The notes beneath the pieces were generated by a model that did not search any database, had not been told where the DNA came from, and worked only from the letters and a program-made list of their open reading frames with translations. Source: Pegoplata infirma (taxonomy: Eukaryota; Arthropoda; Insecta; Diptera; Anthomyiidae). Taken from it: a stretch of 64,000 bases of DNA. Positions 38,609-52,332 of the stretch are shown here, in pieces. Every line of letters starts with the position of its first letter. Positions within the stretch are counted from its first letter, which is position 1. The stretch lies in the NCBI GenBank assembly GCA_963921195.1, contig CAWUER010000514.1:372001-436000 (forward strand). Direction: 5' to 3'. Both the position numbers and the translations under genes were made by a program.

Positions 38609-38610
38609 TC
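38609..38610. repeat. Apparent 2-bp target duplication (TC), left copy
   Basis: TC precedes the cccagc end and recurs at 39098-39099 after gctggg; the empty site in other monomers has a single TC (actcggtaa). A 2-bp match can be coincidental. Confidence 0.5.
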
Positions 38611-39097
38611 CCCAGCAAAAATTGGCATTACTAGTAATGGGTTTTGTAATCCGAAACAGATGATAATCAGTAGTTACTTATTGAATGAATCACTAATTAT
38701 TTTAACAAGGGCGTGAGACAAAAATAACTAGTGAAGAGTATGGAGATAAATAAGTAGTTACTGCCTCGGATTACAAATAAGGAGTAAAAACCCATTACCA
38801 ATAAGAAGTAAAATAATTAGTTGATTAAAACATTTAAAATTTAACTTGTTTTTACTAAAACTTAAAAATTTCGTAATTTTTATTAAGTTTTTAAGTACTT
38901 TTTAAGGTAATTGAATTGTAAAGGTTAAAAACTGCAAGTGCAAGGATATATTATTACTTAGAAGTACTTTTATAGTATATTACTGAAAAGTAGTTACTTT
39001 TGGGCTTAAAATAATGTTAATGGTAATGGGTACTCATTATAAATAATGTACTTGATAATGATTACTTTTCACAACTCATTACCATGTTTTCGCTGGG
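38611..39097. mobile_element. 487-bp non-autonomous TIR element (MITE-like), superfamily unresolved
   Basis: The element starts cccagcaaaaattgg and ends ccatgttttcgctggg. The inverted ends match as CCCAGC(G)AAAA, with one extra base on the right. The satellite sequence gctataactc/ggtaaataatg is split, with TC present on both sides (38609-38610 and 39098-39099), so the apparent target duplication is 2 bp. The interior has no meaningful ORF. It contains inverted motifs: taatgggttttgtaatccga near 38634 against tcggattacaaataag and acccattacca near 38767-38800, and taatggg/actcatta motifs at both ends. The terminal sequence does not fit hAT, piggyBac (TTAA) or Tc1/mariner (TA) rules, so I leave the family open. 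Confidence 0.78.
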
Positions 39098-42000
39098 TCG
39101 GTAAATAATGATGCGATTTTGACTCTATAAAAACTAGAATGCATAAGTATATTAGCTTTATCATGACAGAAAAAATTTTAGACTATCAGACTAGTATTAA
39201 CAGATATTTATGCATTCATATCAAAAATATTTTCGGGTTACTTGTAATAACTTGAAATGGCTATATCAAGGTTACCATTCTATCGTTTTCTAATGCCTTT
39301 GCACGAATTTAAATCTTTTTCAATAAAGTTTAAATAGAATAAAAGAGATTGCTCGATTTTAAATTTTTAAAAAAATTTATTTTTTCAAAAATGATAAACT
39401 TGTAATTTTTCGTAGTCTGGAGACCTTTTACTTTCAACGGCTGTATCTCTGCAACTATTGCTCCGATTTTGTCAAAATAACAAAAAAATAAAAGATTGAG
39501 ACTTTATCTTTCCTCTGGAACCAAATGTGAGACAATCGGGCTGGTACTTACAGAGATATATGCATTTATGCAAAGTTTTTTTTTTCATTTTTATGAGAAA
39601 CCCATTATTTAAGGTTTTTTGGAGACCCTCATTTTTAAATTGCTATAACTCGGTAAATAATGATGCGATTTTGACTCTATAAAAACTAGAATGCATAAGT
39701 ATATTAGCTTTATCGTAACAGAAAAAATTTTAGACTATCAGACTAGTATTAACAGATATTTATGCATTCATATCAAAAATATTTTCGGGTTACTTGTAAT
39801 AACTTGAAATGGCTATATCAAGGTTACCATTATATCGATTTCAAATGCCTTTGCACGAATTTAAATCTTTTTCAATAAAGTTTAAATAGAATAAAAGAGA
39901 TTGCTCGATTTTAAATTTTTAAAAAAATTTATTTTTTCAAAAATGATAAACTTGTAATTTTTCGTAGTCTGGAGACCTTTTACTTTCAACGGCTGTATCT
40001 CTGCAACTATTGCTCCGATTTTGTCAAAATAGCAAAAAAATAAAAGATTGAGACTTTATCTTTCCTCTGGAACCAAATGTGAGACAATCGGGCTGGTACT
40101 TACAGAGATATATGCATTTATGCAAAGTTTTTTTTTCATTTTTATGAGAAACCCATTATTTAAGGTTTTTTGGAGACCCTCATTTTTAAATTGCTATAAC
40201 TCGGTAAATAATGATCCGATTTTGACTCTATAAAAACTAGAAGGCATAAGTATATTAGCTTTATCATGACAGAAAAAAATTAAGACTATCGGACTAGTAT
40301 TAACAGATATTTATGCATTCATATCAAAAATATTTTCGGGTTACTTGTAATAACTTGAAATGGCTATATCAAGGTTACCATTCTATCGTTTTCTAATGCC
40401 TTTGCGCGAATTTAAATCTTTTTCAATAAAGTTTAAATAGAATAAAAGAGATTGCTCGATTTTAAATTTTTAAAAAAAATTATTTTTTCAAAAATGATAA
40501 ACTTGTAATTTTTCGTAGTCTGGAGACCTTTTACTTTCAACGGCTGTATCTCTGCAACTATTGCTCCGATTTTGTCAAAATAACAAAAAAATAAAAGATT
40601 GAGACTTTATCTTTCCTCTGGAACCAAATGTGAGACAATCGGGCTGGTACTTACAGAGATATATGCATTTATGCAAAGTTTTTTTTTCATTTTTATGAGA
40701 AACCCATTATTTAAGGTTTTTTGGAGACCCTCATTTTTAAATTGCTATAACTCGGTAAATAATGATGCAATTTTGACTCTATAAAAACTAGAATGCATAA
40801 GTATATTAGCTTTATCATGACAGAAAAAATTTTAGACTATCAGACTAGTATTAACAGATATTTATGCATTCATATCAAAAATATTTTCGGGTTACTTGTA
40901 ATAACTTGAAATGGCTATATCAAGGTTACCATTCTATCGTTTTCTAATGCCTTTGCACGAATTTAAATCTTTTTCGATAAAGTTTAAATAGAATAAAAGA
41001 GATTGCTCGATTTTAAATTTTTAAAAAAATTTATTTTTTCAAAAATGATAAACTTGTAATTTTTCGTAGTCTGGAGACCTTTTACTTTCAACGGCTGTAT
41101 CTCTGCAACTATTGCTCAGATTTTGTCAAAATAACAAAAAAATAAAAGATTGAGACTTTATCTTTCCTCTGGAACCAAATGTGAGACAATCGGGCTGGTA
41201 CTTACAGAGATATATGCATTTATGCAAAGTTTTTTTTAATTTTTATGAGAAACCCATTATTTAAGGTTTTTTGGAGACCCTCATTTTTAAATTGCTATAA
41301 CTCGGTAAATAATGATGCGATTTTGACTCTATAAAAACTAGAATGCATAAGTATATTAGCTTTATCGTGACAGAAAAAATTTTAGACTATCAGACTAGTA
41401 TTAACAGATATTTATGCATTCATATCAAAAATATTTTCGGGTTACTTGTAATAACTTGAAATGGCTATATCAAGGTTACCATTATATCGATTTCAAATGC
41501 CTTTGCACGAATTTAAATCTTTTTCAATAAAGTTTAAATAGAATAAAAGAGGTTGCTCGATTTTAAATTTTTAAAAAAATTTATTTTTTCAAAAATGATA
41601 AACTTGTAATTTTTCGTAGTCTGGAGACCTTTTACTTTCAACGGCTGTATCTCTGCAACTATTGCTCCGATTTTGTCAAAATAACAAAAAAATAAAAGAT
41701 TGAGACTTTATCTTTCCTCTGGAACCAAATGTGAGACAATCGGTCTGGTACTTACAGAGATATATGCATTTATGCAAAGTTTTTTTTTTAATTTTTATGA
41801 GAAACCCATTATTTAAGGATTTTTGGAGACCCTCATTTTTAAATTGCTATAACTCGGTAAATAATGATGCGATTTTGACTCTATAAAAACTAGAATGCAT
41901 AAGTATATTAGCTTTATCATGACAGAAAAAATTTAAGACTATCAGACTAGTATTAACAGATATTTATGCATTCATATCAAAAATATTTTCGGGTTACTTG

Positions 42001-45000
42001 TAATAACTTGAAATGGCTATATCAAGGTTACCATTCTATTGTTTTCTAATGCCTTTGCACGAATTTAAATCTTTTTCAATAAAGTTTAAATAGAATAAAA
42101 GAGATTGCTCGATTTTAAATTTTTCAAAAAATTTATTTTTTCAAAAATGATAAACTTGTAATTTTTCGTAGTCTGGAGACATTTTACTTTCAACGGCTGT
42201 ATCTCTGCAACTATTGCTCCGATTTTGTCAAAATAACAAAAAAATAAAAGATTGAGACTTTATCTTTCCTCTGGAACCAAATGTGAGACAATCGGGCTGG
42301 TACTTACAGAGATATATGCATTTATGCAAAGTTTTTTTTTCATTTTTATGAGAAACCCATTATTTAAGGTTTTTTGGAGACCCTCATTTTTAAATTGCTA
42401 TAACTCGGTAAATAATGATGCGATTTTGACTCTATAAAAACTAGAATGCATAAGTATATTAGCTTTATCATGACAGAAAAAATTTAAGACTATCAGACTA
42501 GTATTAACAGATATTTATGCATTCATATCAAAAATATTTTCGGGTTACTTGTAATAATTTGAAATGGCTATATCAAGGTTACCATTCTATCGTTTTCTAA
42601 TGCCTTTGCATGAATTTAAATCTTTTTCAATAAAGTTTAAATAGAATAAAAGAGATTGCTCGATTTTAAATTTTTAAAAAAATTTATTTTTTCAAAAATG
42701 ATAAACTTGTAATTTTTCGTAGTCTGGAGACCTTTTACTTTCAACGGCTGTATCTCTGCAACTATTGCTCCGATTTTGTCAAAATAACAAAAAAATAAAA
42801 GATTGAGACTTTATCTTTCCTCTGGAACCAAATGTGAGACAATCGGGCTGGTACTTACAGAGATATATGCATTTATGCAAAGTTTTTTTTTTCATTTTTA
42901 TGAGAAACCCATTATTTAAGGTTTTTTGGAGACCCTCATTTTTAAATTGCTATAACTCGGTAAATAATGATGCGATTTTGACTCTATAAAAACTAGAATG
43001 CATAAGTATATTAGCTTTATCATGACAGAAAAAATTTAAGACTATCAGACTAGTATTAACAGATATTTATGCATTCATGTCAAAAATATTTTCGGGTTAC
43101 TTGTAATAACTTGAAATGGCTATATCAAGGTTACCATTCTATCGTTTTCTAATGCCTTTGCAAGAATTTAAATCTTTTTCAATAAAGTTTAAATAGAATA
43201 AAAGAAATTGCTCGATTTTAAATTTTTAAAAAAAATTTATTTTTTCAAAAATGATAAACTTGTAATTTTTCGTAGTCTGGAGACCTTTTACTTTCAACGG
43301 CTGTATCTCTGCAACTATTGCTCCGATTTTGTCAAAATAACAAAAAAATAAAAGATTGAGACTTTATCTTTCCTCTGGAACCAAATGTGAGACAATCGGG
43401 CTGGTACTTACAGAGATATATGCATTTATGCAAAGTTTTTTTTTCATTTTTATGAGAAACCCATTATTTAAGGTTTTTTGGAGACCCTCATTTTTAAATT
43501 GCTATAACTCGGTAAATAATGATGCGATTTTGACTCTATAAAAACTAGAATGCATAAGTATATTAGCTTTATCATGACAGAAAAAATTTAAGACTATCAG
43601 ACTAGTATTAACAGATATTTATGCATTCATATCAAAAATATTTTCGGGTTACTTGTAATAACTTGAAATGGCTATATCAAGGTTACCATTCTATCGTTTT
43701 CTAATGCCTTTGCACGAATTTAAATCTTTTTCAATAAAGTTTAAATAGAATAAAAGAGATTGCTCGATTTTAAATTTTGAAAAAAATTTATTTTTTCAAA
43801 AATGATAAACTTGTAATTTTTCGTAGTCTGGAGACCTTTTACTTTCAACGGCTGTATCTCTGCAACTATTGCTCCGATTTTGTCAAAATAACAAAAAAAT
43901 AAAAGATTGAGACTTTATCTTTCCTCTGGAACCAAATGTGAGACAATCGGGCTGGTACTTACAGAGATATATGCATTTATGCAAAGTTTTTTTTTAATTT
44001 TTATGAGAAACCCATTATTTAAGGTTTTTTGGAGACCCTCATTTTTAAATGGCTATAACTCGGTAAATAATGATGCGATTTTGACTCTATAAAAACTAGA
44101 ATGCATAAGTATATTAGCTTTATCATGACAGAAAAAATTTAAGACTATCAGACTAGTATTTTAACAGATATTTATGCATTCATATCAAAAATATTTTCGG
44201 GTTACTTGTAATAACTTGAAATGGCTATATCAAGGTTACCATTATTTCGATTTCAAATGCCTTTGCACGAATTTAAATCTTTTTCAATAAAGTTTAAATA
44301 GAATAAAAGAGATTGCTCGATTTTAAATTTTTAAAAAAATTTATTTTTTCAAAACTGATAAACTTGTAATTTTTCGTAGTCTGGAGACCTTTTACTTTCA
44401 ACGGCTGTATCTCTGCAACTATTGCTCCGATTTTGTCAAAATAACAAAAAAATAAAAGATTGAGACTTTATCTTTCCTCTGGAACCAAATGTGAGACAAT
44501 CGGGCTGGTACTTACAGAGATATATGCATTTATGCAAAGTTTTTTTTTTCATTTTTATGAGAAACCCATTATTTAAGGTTTTTTGGAGACCCTCATTTTT
44601 AAATTGCTATAACTCGGTAAATAATGATGCGATTTTGACTCTATAAAAACTAGAAGGCATAAGTATATTAGCTTTATCATGACAGAAAAAATTTTAGACT
44701 ATCAGACTAGTGTTAACAGATATTTATGCATTCATATCAAAAATATTTTCGGGTTACTTGTAATAACTTGAAATGGCTATATCAAGGTTACCATTCTATC
44801 GTTTTCTAATGCCTTTGCACGAATTTAAATCTTTTTCAATAAAGTTTAAATAGAATAAAAGAGATTGCTCGATTTTAAATTTTTAAAAAAATTTATTTTT
44901 TCAAAAATGATAAACTTGTAATTTTTCGTAGTCTGGAGACCTTTTACTTTCAACGGCTGTATCTCTGCAACTATTGCTCCGATTTCTCAAAATAACAAAA

Positions 45001-47860
45001 AAATAAAAGATTGAGACTTTATCTTTCCTCTGGAACCAAATGTGAGACAATCGGGCTGGTACTTACAGAGATATATGCATTTATGCAAAGTTTTTTTTTT
45101 CATTTATGAGAAACCCATTATTTAAGGTTTTTTGGAGACCCTCATTTTTAAATTACTGTAACTCGGTAAATAATGATCCGATTTTGACTCTATAAAAACT
45201 AGAATGCATAAGTATATTAGCTTTATCATGACAGAAAAAATTTTAGACTATCAGACTAGTATTAAACGATATTTATGCATTCATATCAAAAATATTTTCG
45301 GGTTACTTGTAATAACTTGAAATGGCTATATCAAGGTTACCATTCTATCGTTTTCTAATGCCTTTGCACGAATTTAAATCTTTTTCAATAAATTTTAAAT
45401 AGAATAAAAGAGATTGCTCGATTTTAAATTTATAAAAAAATTTATTTTTTCAAAAATGATAAACTTGTAATTTTTCGTAGTCTGGAGACCTTTTACTTTC
45501 AACGGCTGTATCTCTGCAACTATTGCTCCGATTTTGTCAAAACAACAAAAAAATAAAAGATTGAGACTTTATCTTTCCTCTGGAACTAAATGTGAGACAA
45601 TCGGGCTGGTACTTACAGAGATATATGCATTTATGCAAAGTTTTTTTTTTCATTTTTATGAGAAACCCATTATTTAAGGTTTTTTGGAGACCCTCAAATT
45701 GCTATAACTCGGTAAATAATGATCCGATTTTGACTCTATAAAAACTAGAATGCATAAGTATATTAGCTTTATCATGACAGAAAAAATTTTAGACTATCAG
45801 ACTAGTATTAACAGATATTTATGCATTCATATCAAAAATATTTTCGGGTTACTTGTAATAACTTGAAATGGCTATATCAAGGTTACCATTCTATCGTTTT
45901 CTAATGCCTTTGCACGAATTTAAATCTTTTTCAATAAAGTTTAAATAGAATAAAAGAGATTGCTCGATTTTAAATTTTTAAAAAAATTTATTTTTTCAAA
46001 AATGATAAACTTGTAATTTTTCGTAGTCTGGAGACCTTTTACTTTCAACGGCTGTATCTCTGCAAATATTGCTCCGATTTTGTCAAAATAACAAAAAAAT
46101 AAAAGATTGAGACTTTATCTTTCCTCTGGAACCAAATGTGAGACAATCGGGCTGGTACTTACAGAGATATATGCATTTATGCAAAGTTTTTTTTTTTCAT
46201 TTTTATGAGAAACCCATTATTTAAGGTTTTTTGGAGACCCTCATTTTTAAATTGCTATAACTCGGTAAATAATGATCCGATTTTGACTCTATAAAAACTA
46301 GAAGGCATAAGTATATTAGCTTTATCATGACAGAAAAAAATTAAGACTATCGGACTAGTATTAACAGATATTTATGCATTCATATCAAAAATATTTTCTG
46401 GTTACTTGTAATAACTTGAAATGGCTATATCAAGGTTACCATTATATCGATTTCAAATGCCTTTGCACGAATTTAAATCTTTTTCAATAAAGTTTAAATA
46501 GAATAAAAGAGATTGCTCGATTTTAAATTTTTAAAAAAATTTATTTTTTCAAAAATGATAAACTTGTAATTTTTCGTAGTCTGGAGACCTTTTATTTTCA
46601 ACGGCTGTATCTCTGCAACTATTGCTCCGATTTTGTCAAAATAACAAAAAAATAAAAGATTGAGACTTTATCTTTCCTCTGGAACCAAATGTGAGACAAT
46701 CGGGCTGGTACTTACAGAGATATATGCATTTATGCAAAGTTTTTTTTTTTATTTTTATGAGAAACCCATTATTTAAGGTTTTTTGGAGACCCTCATTTTT
46801 AAATTGCTATAACTCGGTAAATAATGATGCGATTTTGACTCTATAAAAACTAGAATGCATAAGTATATTAGCTTTATCATGACAGAAAAAATTTAAGACT
46901 ATCAGACTAGTATTAACAGATATTTATGCATTCATATCAAAAATATTTTCGGGTTACTTGTAATAACTTGAAATGGCTATATCAAGGTTACCATTCTATC
47001 GTTTTCTAATGCCTTTGCACGAATTTAAATCTTTTTCAATAAAGTTTAAATAGAATAAAAGAGATTGCTCGATTTTAAATTTTTAAAAAAATTTATTTTT
47101 TCAAAAATGATAAACTTGTAATTTTTCGTAGTCTGGAGACCTTTTACTTTCAACGGCTGTATCTCTGCAACTATTGCTCCGATTTTGTCAAAATAACAAA
47201 AAAATAAAAGATTGAGACTTTATCTTTCCTCTGGAACCAAATGTGAGACAATCGGGCTGGTACTTACAGAGATATATGCATTTATGCAAAGTTTTTTTTT
47301 CATTTTTATGAGAAACCCATTATTTAAGGTTTTTTGGAGACCCTCATTTTTAAATTACTATAACTCGGTAAATAATGATCCGATTTTGACTCTATAAAAA
47401 CTAGAATGCATAAGTATATTAGCTTTATCATGACAGAAAAAATTTTAGACTATCAGACTAGTATTAACAGATATTTATGCATTCATATCAAAAATATTTT
47501 CGGGTTACTTGTAATAACTTGAATTGGCTATATCAAGGTTACCATTCTATCGTTTTCTAATGCCTTTGCACGAATTTAAATCTTTTTCAATAAAGTTTAA
47601 ATAGAATAAAAGAGATTGCTCGATTTTAAATTTTTAAAAAAATTTATTTTTTCAAAAATGATAAACTTGTAATTTTTCGTAGTCTGGAGACCTTTTACTT
47701 TCAACGGCTGTATCTCTGCAACTATTGCTCCGATTTTGTCAAAATAACAAAAAAATAAAAGATTGAGACTTTATCTTTCCTCTGGAACCAAATGTGAGAC
47801 AATCGGGCTGGTACTTACAGAGATATATGCATTTATGCAAAGTTTTTTTTTTCATTTTTA

Positions 47861-48563
47861 TGAGAAACCCATTATTTAAGGTTTTTTGGAGACCCTCATT
47901 TTTAAATTGCTATAACTCGGTAAATAATGATGCGATTTTGACTCTATAAAAACTAGAATGCATAAGTATATTAGCTTTATCATGACAGAAAAAATTTAAG
48001 ACTATCAGACTAGTATTAACAGATATTGATGCATTCATATCAAAAATATTTTCGGGTTACTTGTAATAACTTGAAATGGCTATATCAAGGTTACCATTAT
48101 ATCGATTTCAAATGCCTTTGCACGAATTTAAATCTTTTTCAATAAAGTTTGAATAGAATAAAAGAGATTGCTCGATTTTAAATTTTTAAAAAAATTTATT
48201 TTTTCAAAAATGATAAACTTGTAATTTTTAGTAGTCTGGAGACCTTTTACTTTCAACGGCTGTATCTCTGCAACTATTGCTCCGATTTTGTCAAAATAAC
48301 AAAAAACTAAAAGATTGAGACTTTATCTTTCCTCTGGAACCAAATGTGAGACAATCGGGCTGGTACTTACAGAGATATATGCATTTATGCAAAGTTTTTT
48401 TTTCATTTTTATTGGAAACCCATTATTTAAGGTTTTTTGGAGACCCTCATTTTTAAATTGCTATAACTCGGTAAATAATGATCCGATTTTGACTCTATAA
48501 AAACTAGAATGCATAAGTATATTAGCTTTATCATGACAGAAAAAATTTAAGACTATCAGACTA
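47861..48563 (+). repeat. 703-bp tandem duplication, unit 1
   Basis: Private variants atattgatgcattc (48021) and acaaaaaactaaaag (about 48300) recur exactly 703 bp later. The unit equals one monomer plus 152 bp. The novel join at 48562-48564 fuses cagacta to tgagaaaccc with a 2-bp TA microhomology. Confidence 0.85.
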
Positions 48564-49266
48564 TGAGAAACCCATTATTTAAGGTTTTTTGGAGACCCTC
48601 ATTTTTAAATTGCTATAACTCGGTAAATAATGATGCGATTTTGACTCTATAAAAACTAGAATGCATAAGTATATTAGCTTTATCATGACAGAAAAAATTT
48701 AAGACTATCAGACTAGTATTAACAGATATTGATGCATTCATATCAAAAATATTTTCGGGTTACTTGTAATAACTTGAAATGGCTATATCAAGGTTACCAT
48801 TATATCGATTTCAAATGCCTTTGCACGAATTTAAATCTTTTTCAATAAAGTTTAAATAGAATAAAAGAGATTGCTCGATTTTAAATTTTTAAAAAAATTT
48901 ATTTTTTCAAAAATGATAAACTTGTAATTTTTCGTAGTCTGGAGACCTTTTACTTTCAACGGCTGTATCTCTGCAACTATTGCTCCGATTTTGTCAAAAT
49001 AACAAAAAACTAAAAGATTGAGACTTTATCTTTCCTCTGGAACCAAATGTGAGACAATCGGGCTGGTACTTACAGAGATATATGCATTTATGCAAAGTTT
49101 TTTTTTCATTTTTATGAGAAACCCATTATTTAAGGTTTTTTGGAGACCCTCATTTTTAAATTGCTATAACTCGGTAAATAATGATCCGATTTTGACTCTA
49201 TAAAAACTAGAATGCATAAGTATATTAGCTTTATCATGACAGAAAAAATTTAAGACTATCAGACTA
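48564..49266 (+). repeat. 703-bp tandem duplication, unit 2
   Basis: Second unit. It shares the private variants of unit 1 but keeps the normal atgagaaaccc where unit 1 has attggaaaccc (48412) and has normal ttcgtagtctgg where unit 1 has ttagtagtctgg (48229), so a few changes followed the duplication. Confidence 0.85.
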
Positions 49267-51670
49267 GTATTAACAGATATTTATGCATTCATACCAAAAA
49301 TATTTTCGGGTTACTTGTAATAACTTGAAATGGCTATATCAAGGTTACCATTCTATCGTTTTCTAATGCCTTTGCACGAATTTAAATCTTTTTCAATAAA
49401 GTTTAAATAGAATAAAAGAGATTGCTCGATTTTAAATTTTTAAAAAAATTTATTTTTTCAAAAATGATAAACTTGTAATTTTTCGTAGTCTGGAGACCTT
49501 TTACTTTCAACGGCTGTATCTCTGCAACTATTGCTCCGATTTTGTCAAAATAATAAAAAAATAAAAGATTGAGACTTTATCTTTCCTCTGGAACCAAATG
49601 TGAGACAATCGGGCTGGTACTTACAGAGATATATGCATTTATGCAAAGTTTTTTTTTTCATTTTTATGAGAAACCCATTATTTAAGGTTTTTTGGAGACC
49701 CTCATTTTTAAATTGCTATAACTCGGTAAATAATGATCCGATTTTGACTCTATAAAAACTAGAAGGCATAAGTATATTAGCTTTATCATGACAGAAAAAA
49801 ATTAAGACTATCGGACTAGTATTAACAGATATTTATGCATTCATATCAAAAATATTTTCGGGTTACTTGTAATAACTTGAAATGGCTATATCAAGGTTAC
49901 CATTATTTCGATTTCAAATGCCTTTGCACGAATTTAAATCTTTTTCAATAAAGTTTAAATAGAATAAAAGAGATTGCTCGATTTTAAATTTTTAAAAAAA
50001 TTTATTTTTTCAAAAATGATAAACTTGTAATTTTTCGTAGTCTGGAGACCTTTTACTTTCAACGGCTGTATCTCTGCAACTATTGCTCCGATTTTGTCAA
50101 AATAACAAAAAAACAAAAGATTGAGACTTTTTCTTTCCTCTGGAACCAAATGTGAGACAATCGGGCTGGTACTTACAGAGATATATGCATTTATGCAAAG
50201 TTTTTTTTTCATTTATGAGAAACCCATTATTTAAGGTTTTTTGGAGACCCTCATTTTTAAATTACTATAACTCGGTAAATAATGATCCGATTTTGACTCT
50301 ATAAAAACTAGAATGCATAAGTATATTAGCTTTATCATGACAGAAAAAAATTAAGACTATCGGACTAGTATTAACAGATATTTATGCATTCATATCAAAA
50401 ATATTTTCGGGTTACTTGTAATAACTTGAAATGGCTATATCAAGGTTACCTTTCTATCGTTTTCTAATGCCTTTGCACGAATTTAAATCTTTTTAAATAA
50501 AGTTTAAATAGAATAAAAGAGATTGCTCGATTTTAAATTTTTAAAAAAATTTATTTTTTCAAAAATGATAAACTTGTAATTTTTCGTAGTCTGGAGACCT
50601 TTTACTTTCAACGGCTGTATCTCTGCAACTATTGCTCCGATTTTGTCAAAATAACAAAAAAATAAAAGATTGAGACTTTATCTTTCCTCTGGAACCAAAT
50701 GTGAGACAATCGGGCTGGTACTTACAGAGATATATGCATTTATGCAAAGTTTTTTTTTTTATTTTTATGAGAAACCCATTATTTAAGGTTTTTTGGAGAC
50801 CCTCTTTTTTAAATTGCTATAACTCGGTAAATAATGATGAGATTTTGACTCTATAAAAACTAGAATGCATAAGTATATTAGCTTTATCATGACAGAAAAA
50901 ATTTAAGACTATCAGACTAGTATTAACAGATATTTATGCATTCATATCAAAAATATTTTCGGGTTACTTGTAATAACTTGAAATGGCTATATCAAGGTTA
51001 CCATTCTATCGTTTTCTAATGCCTTTGCACGAATTTAAATCTTTTCAATAAAGTTTAAATAGAATAAAAGACATTGCTCGATTTTAAATTTTTAAAAAAA
51101 TTTATTTTTTCAAAAATGATAAACTTGTAATTTTTCGTAGTCTGGTGACCTTTTACTTTCAACGGCTGTATCTCTGCAACTATTGCTCCGATTTTGTCAA
51201 AATAACAAAAAAATAAAAGATTGAGACTTTATCTTTCCTCTGGAACCAAATGTGAGACAATCGGGCTGGTACTTACAGAGATATATGCATTTATGCAAAG
51301 TTTTTTTTTCATTTTTATGAGAAACCCATTATTTAAGGTTTTTTGGAGACCCTCATTTTTAAATTGCTATAACTCGGTAAATAATGATGCGATTTTGACT
51401 CTATAAAAACTAGAATGCATAAGTATATTAGCTTTATCATGACAGAAAAAATTTAAGACTATCAGACTAGTATTAACAGATATTTATGCATTCATATCAA
51501 AAATATTTTCGGGTTACTTGTAATAACTTGAAATGGCTATATCAAGGTTACCATTCTATCGTTTTCTAATGCCTTTGCACGAATTTAAATCTTTTTCAAT
51601 AAAGTTTAAATAGAATAAAAGAGATTGCTCGATTTTAAATTTTTAAAAAAATTTATTTTTTCAAAAATGA

Positions 51671-51892
51671 TAAACTTGTAATTTTTCGTAGTCTGGAGAC
51701 CTTTTACTTTCAACGGCTGTATCTCTGCAACTATTGCTCCGATTTTGTCAAAATAACAAAAAATAAAAGATTGAGACTTTAACTTTCCTCTGGAACCAAA
51801 TGTGAGACAATCGGGCTGGTACTTACAGAGATATATGCATTTATGCAAAGTTTTTTTTTTTAAACTTGTAATTTATGCAAAGTTTTTTTTTT
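51671..51892 (+). repeat. Extra subunit-3-sized step (190 bp) with a 32-bp tandem duplication
   Basis: The taaacttgtaatt landmark occurs at 51671, 51861 and 51893. The first step, 190 bp, is one subunit 3, but the junction here joins the poly-T tract to aaacttgtaa, unlike the 187-bp sites. The next step is a 32-bp direct repeat (51841-51872 and 51873-51904) containing ttatgcaaag, eleven T and aaacttgtaat. Confidence 0.82.
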
Positions 51893-52332
51893 TAAACTTG
51901 TAATTTTTCGTAGTCTGGAGACCTTTTACTTTCAACGGCTGTATCTCTGCAACTATTGCTCCGATTTTGTCAAAATAACAAAAAAATAAAAGATTGAGAC
52001 TTTATCTTTCCTCTGGAACCAAATGTGAGACAATCGGGCTGGTACTTACAGAGATATATGCATTTATGCAAAGTTTTTTTTTCATTTTTATGAGAAACCC
52101 ATTATTTAAGGTTTTTTGGAGACCCTCATTTTTAAATTGCTATAACTCGGTAAATAATGATCCGATTTTGACTCTATAAAAACTAGAAGGCATAAGTATA
52201 TTAGCTTTATCATGACAGAAAAAATTTTAGACTATCAGACTAGTATTAACAGATATTTATGCATTCATATCAAAAATATTTTCGGGTTACTTGTAATAAC
52301 TTGAAATGGCTATATCAAGGTTACCATTATTT

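Larger units (their letters stand above)
5817..38610 (+). repeat. Satellite array segment 2, organised in higher-order repeats (~60 monomers)
   Basis: Continuous head-to-tail ~548-551 bp monomers in + orientation. Variant monomers marked by private changes recur in fixed order. Markers are caatgaagttt (for example 6549, 10385, 22308, 30748), caataaaataaaag (7255, 11092, 13838, 18428, 23013, 25760, 31455), atccggctgg (7850, 11696, 14443, 19032, 23618, 26365, 32061), gtgacacaatc (8945, 27461, 33155) and aaaacaaatta (9336, 14828, 19965, 27850, 33546). One copy has a private 10-bp deletion near 7580. The 60-61-codon frames recurring once per monomer begin at TTG and are not taken as genes. The segment ends where the 487-bp element is inserted. 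Confidence 0.95.
36776..38610 (+). repeat. 1,841-bp recent tandem duplication, unit 2 (interrupted by the 487-bp element)
   Basis: Second unit of the duplication, with the same private variants. Its last bases are cut off by the element inserted at 38611. Its near identity to unit 1 by eye makes it one of the youngest array changes in the window. Confidence 0.86.
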
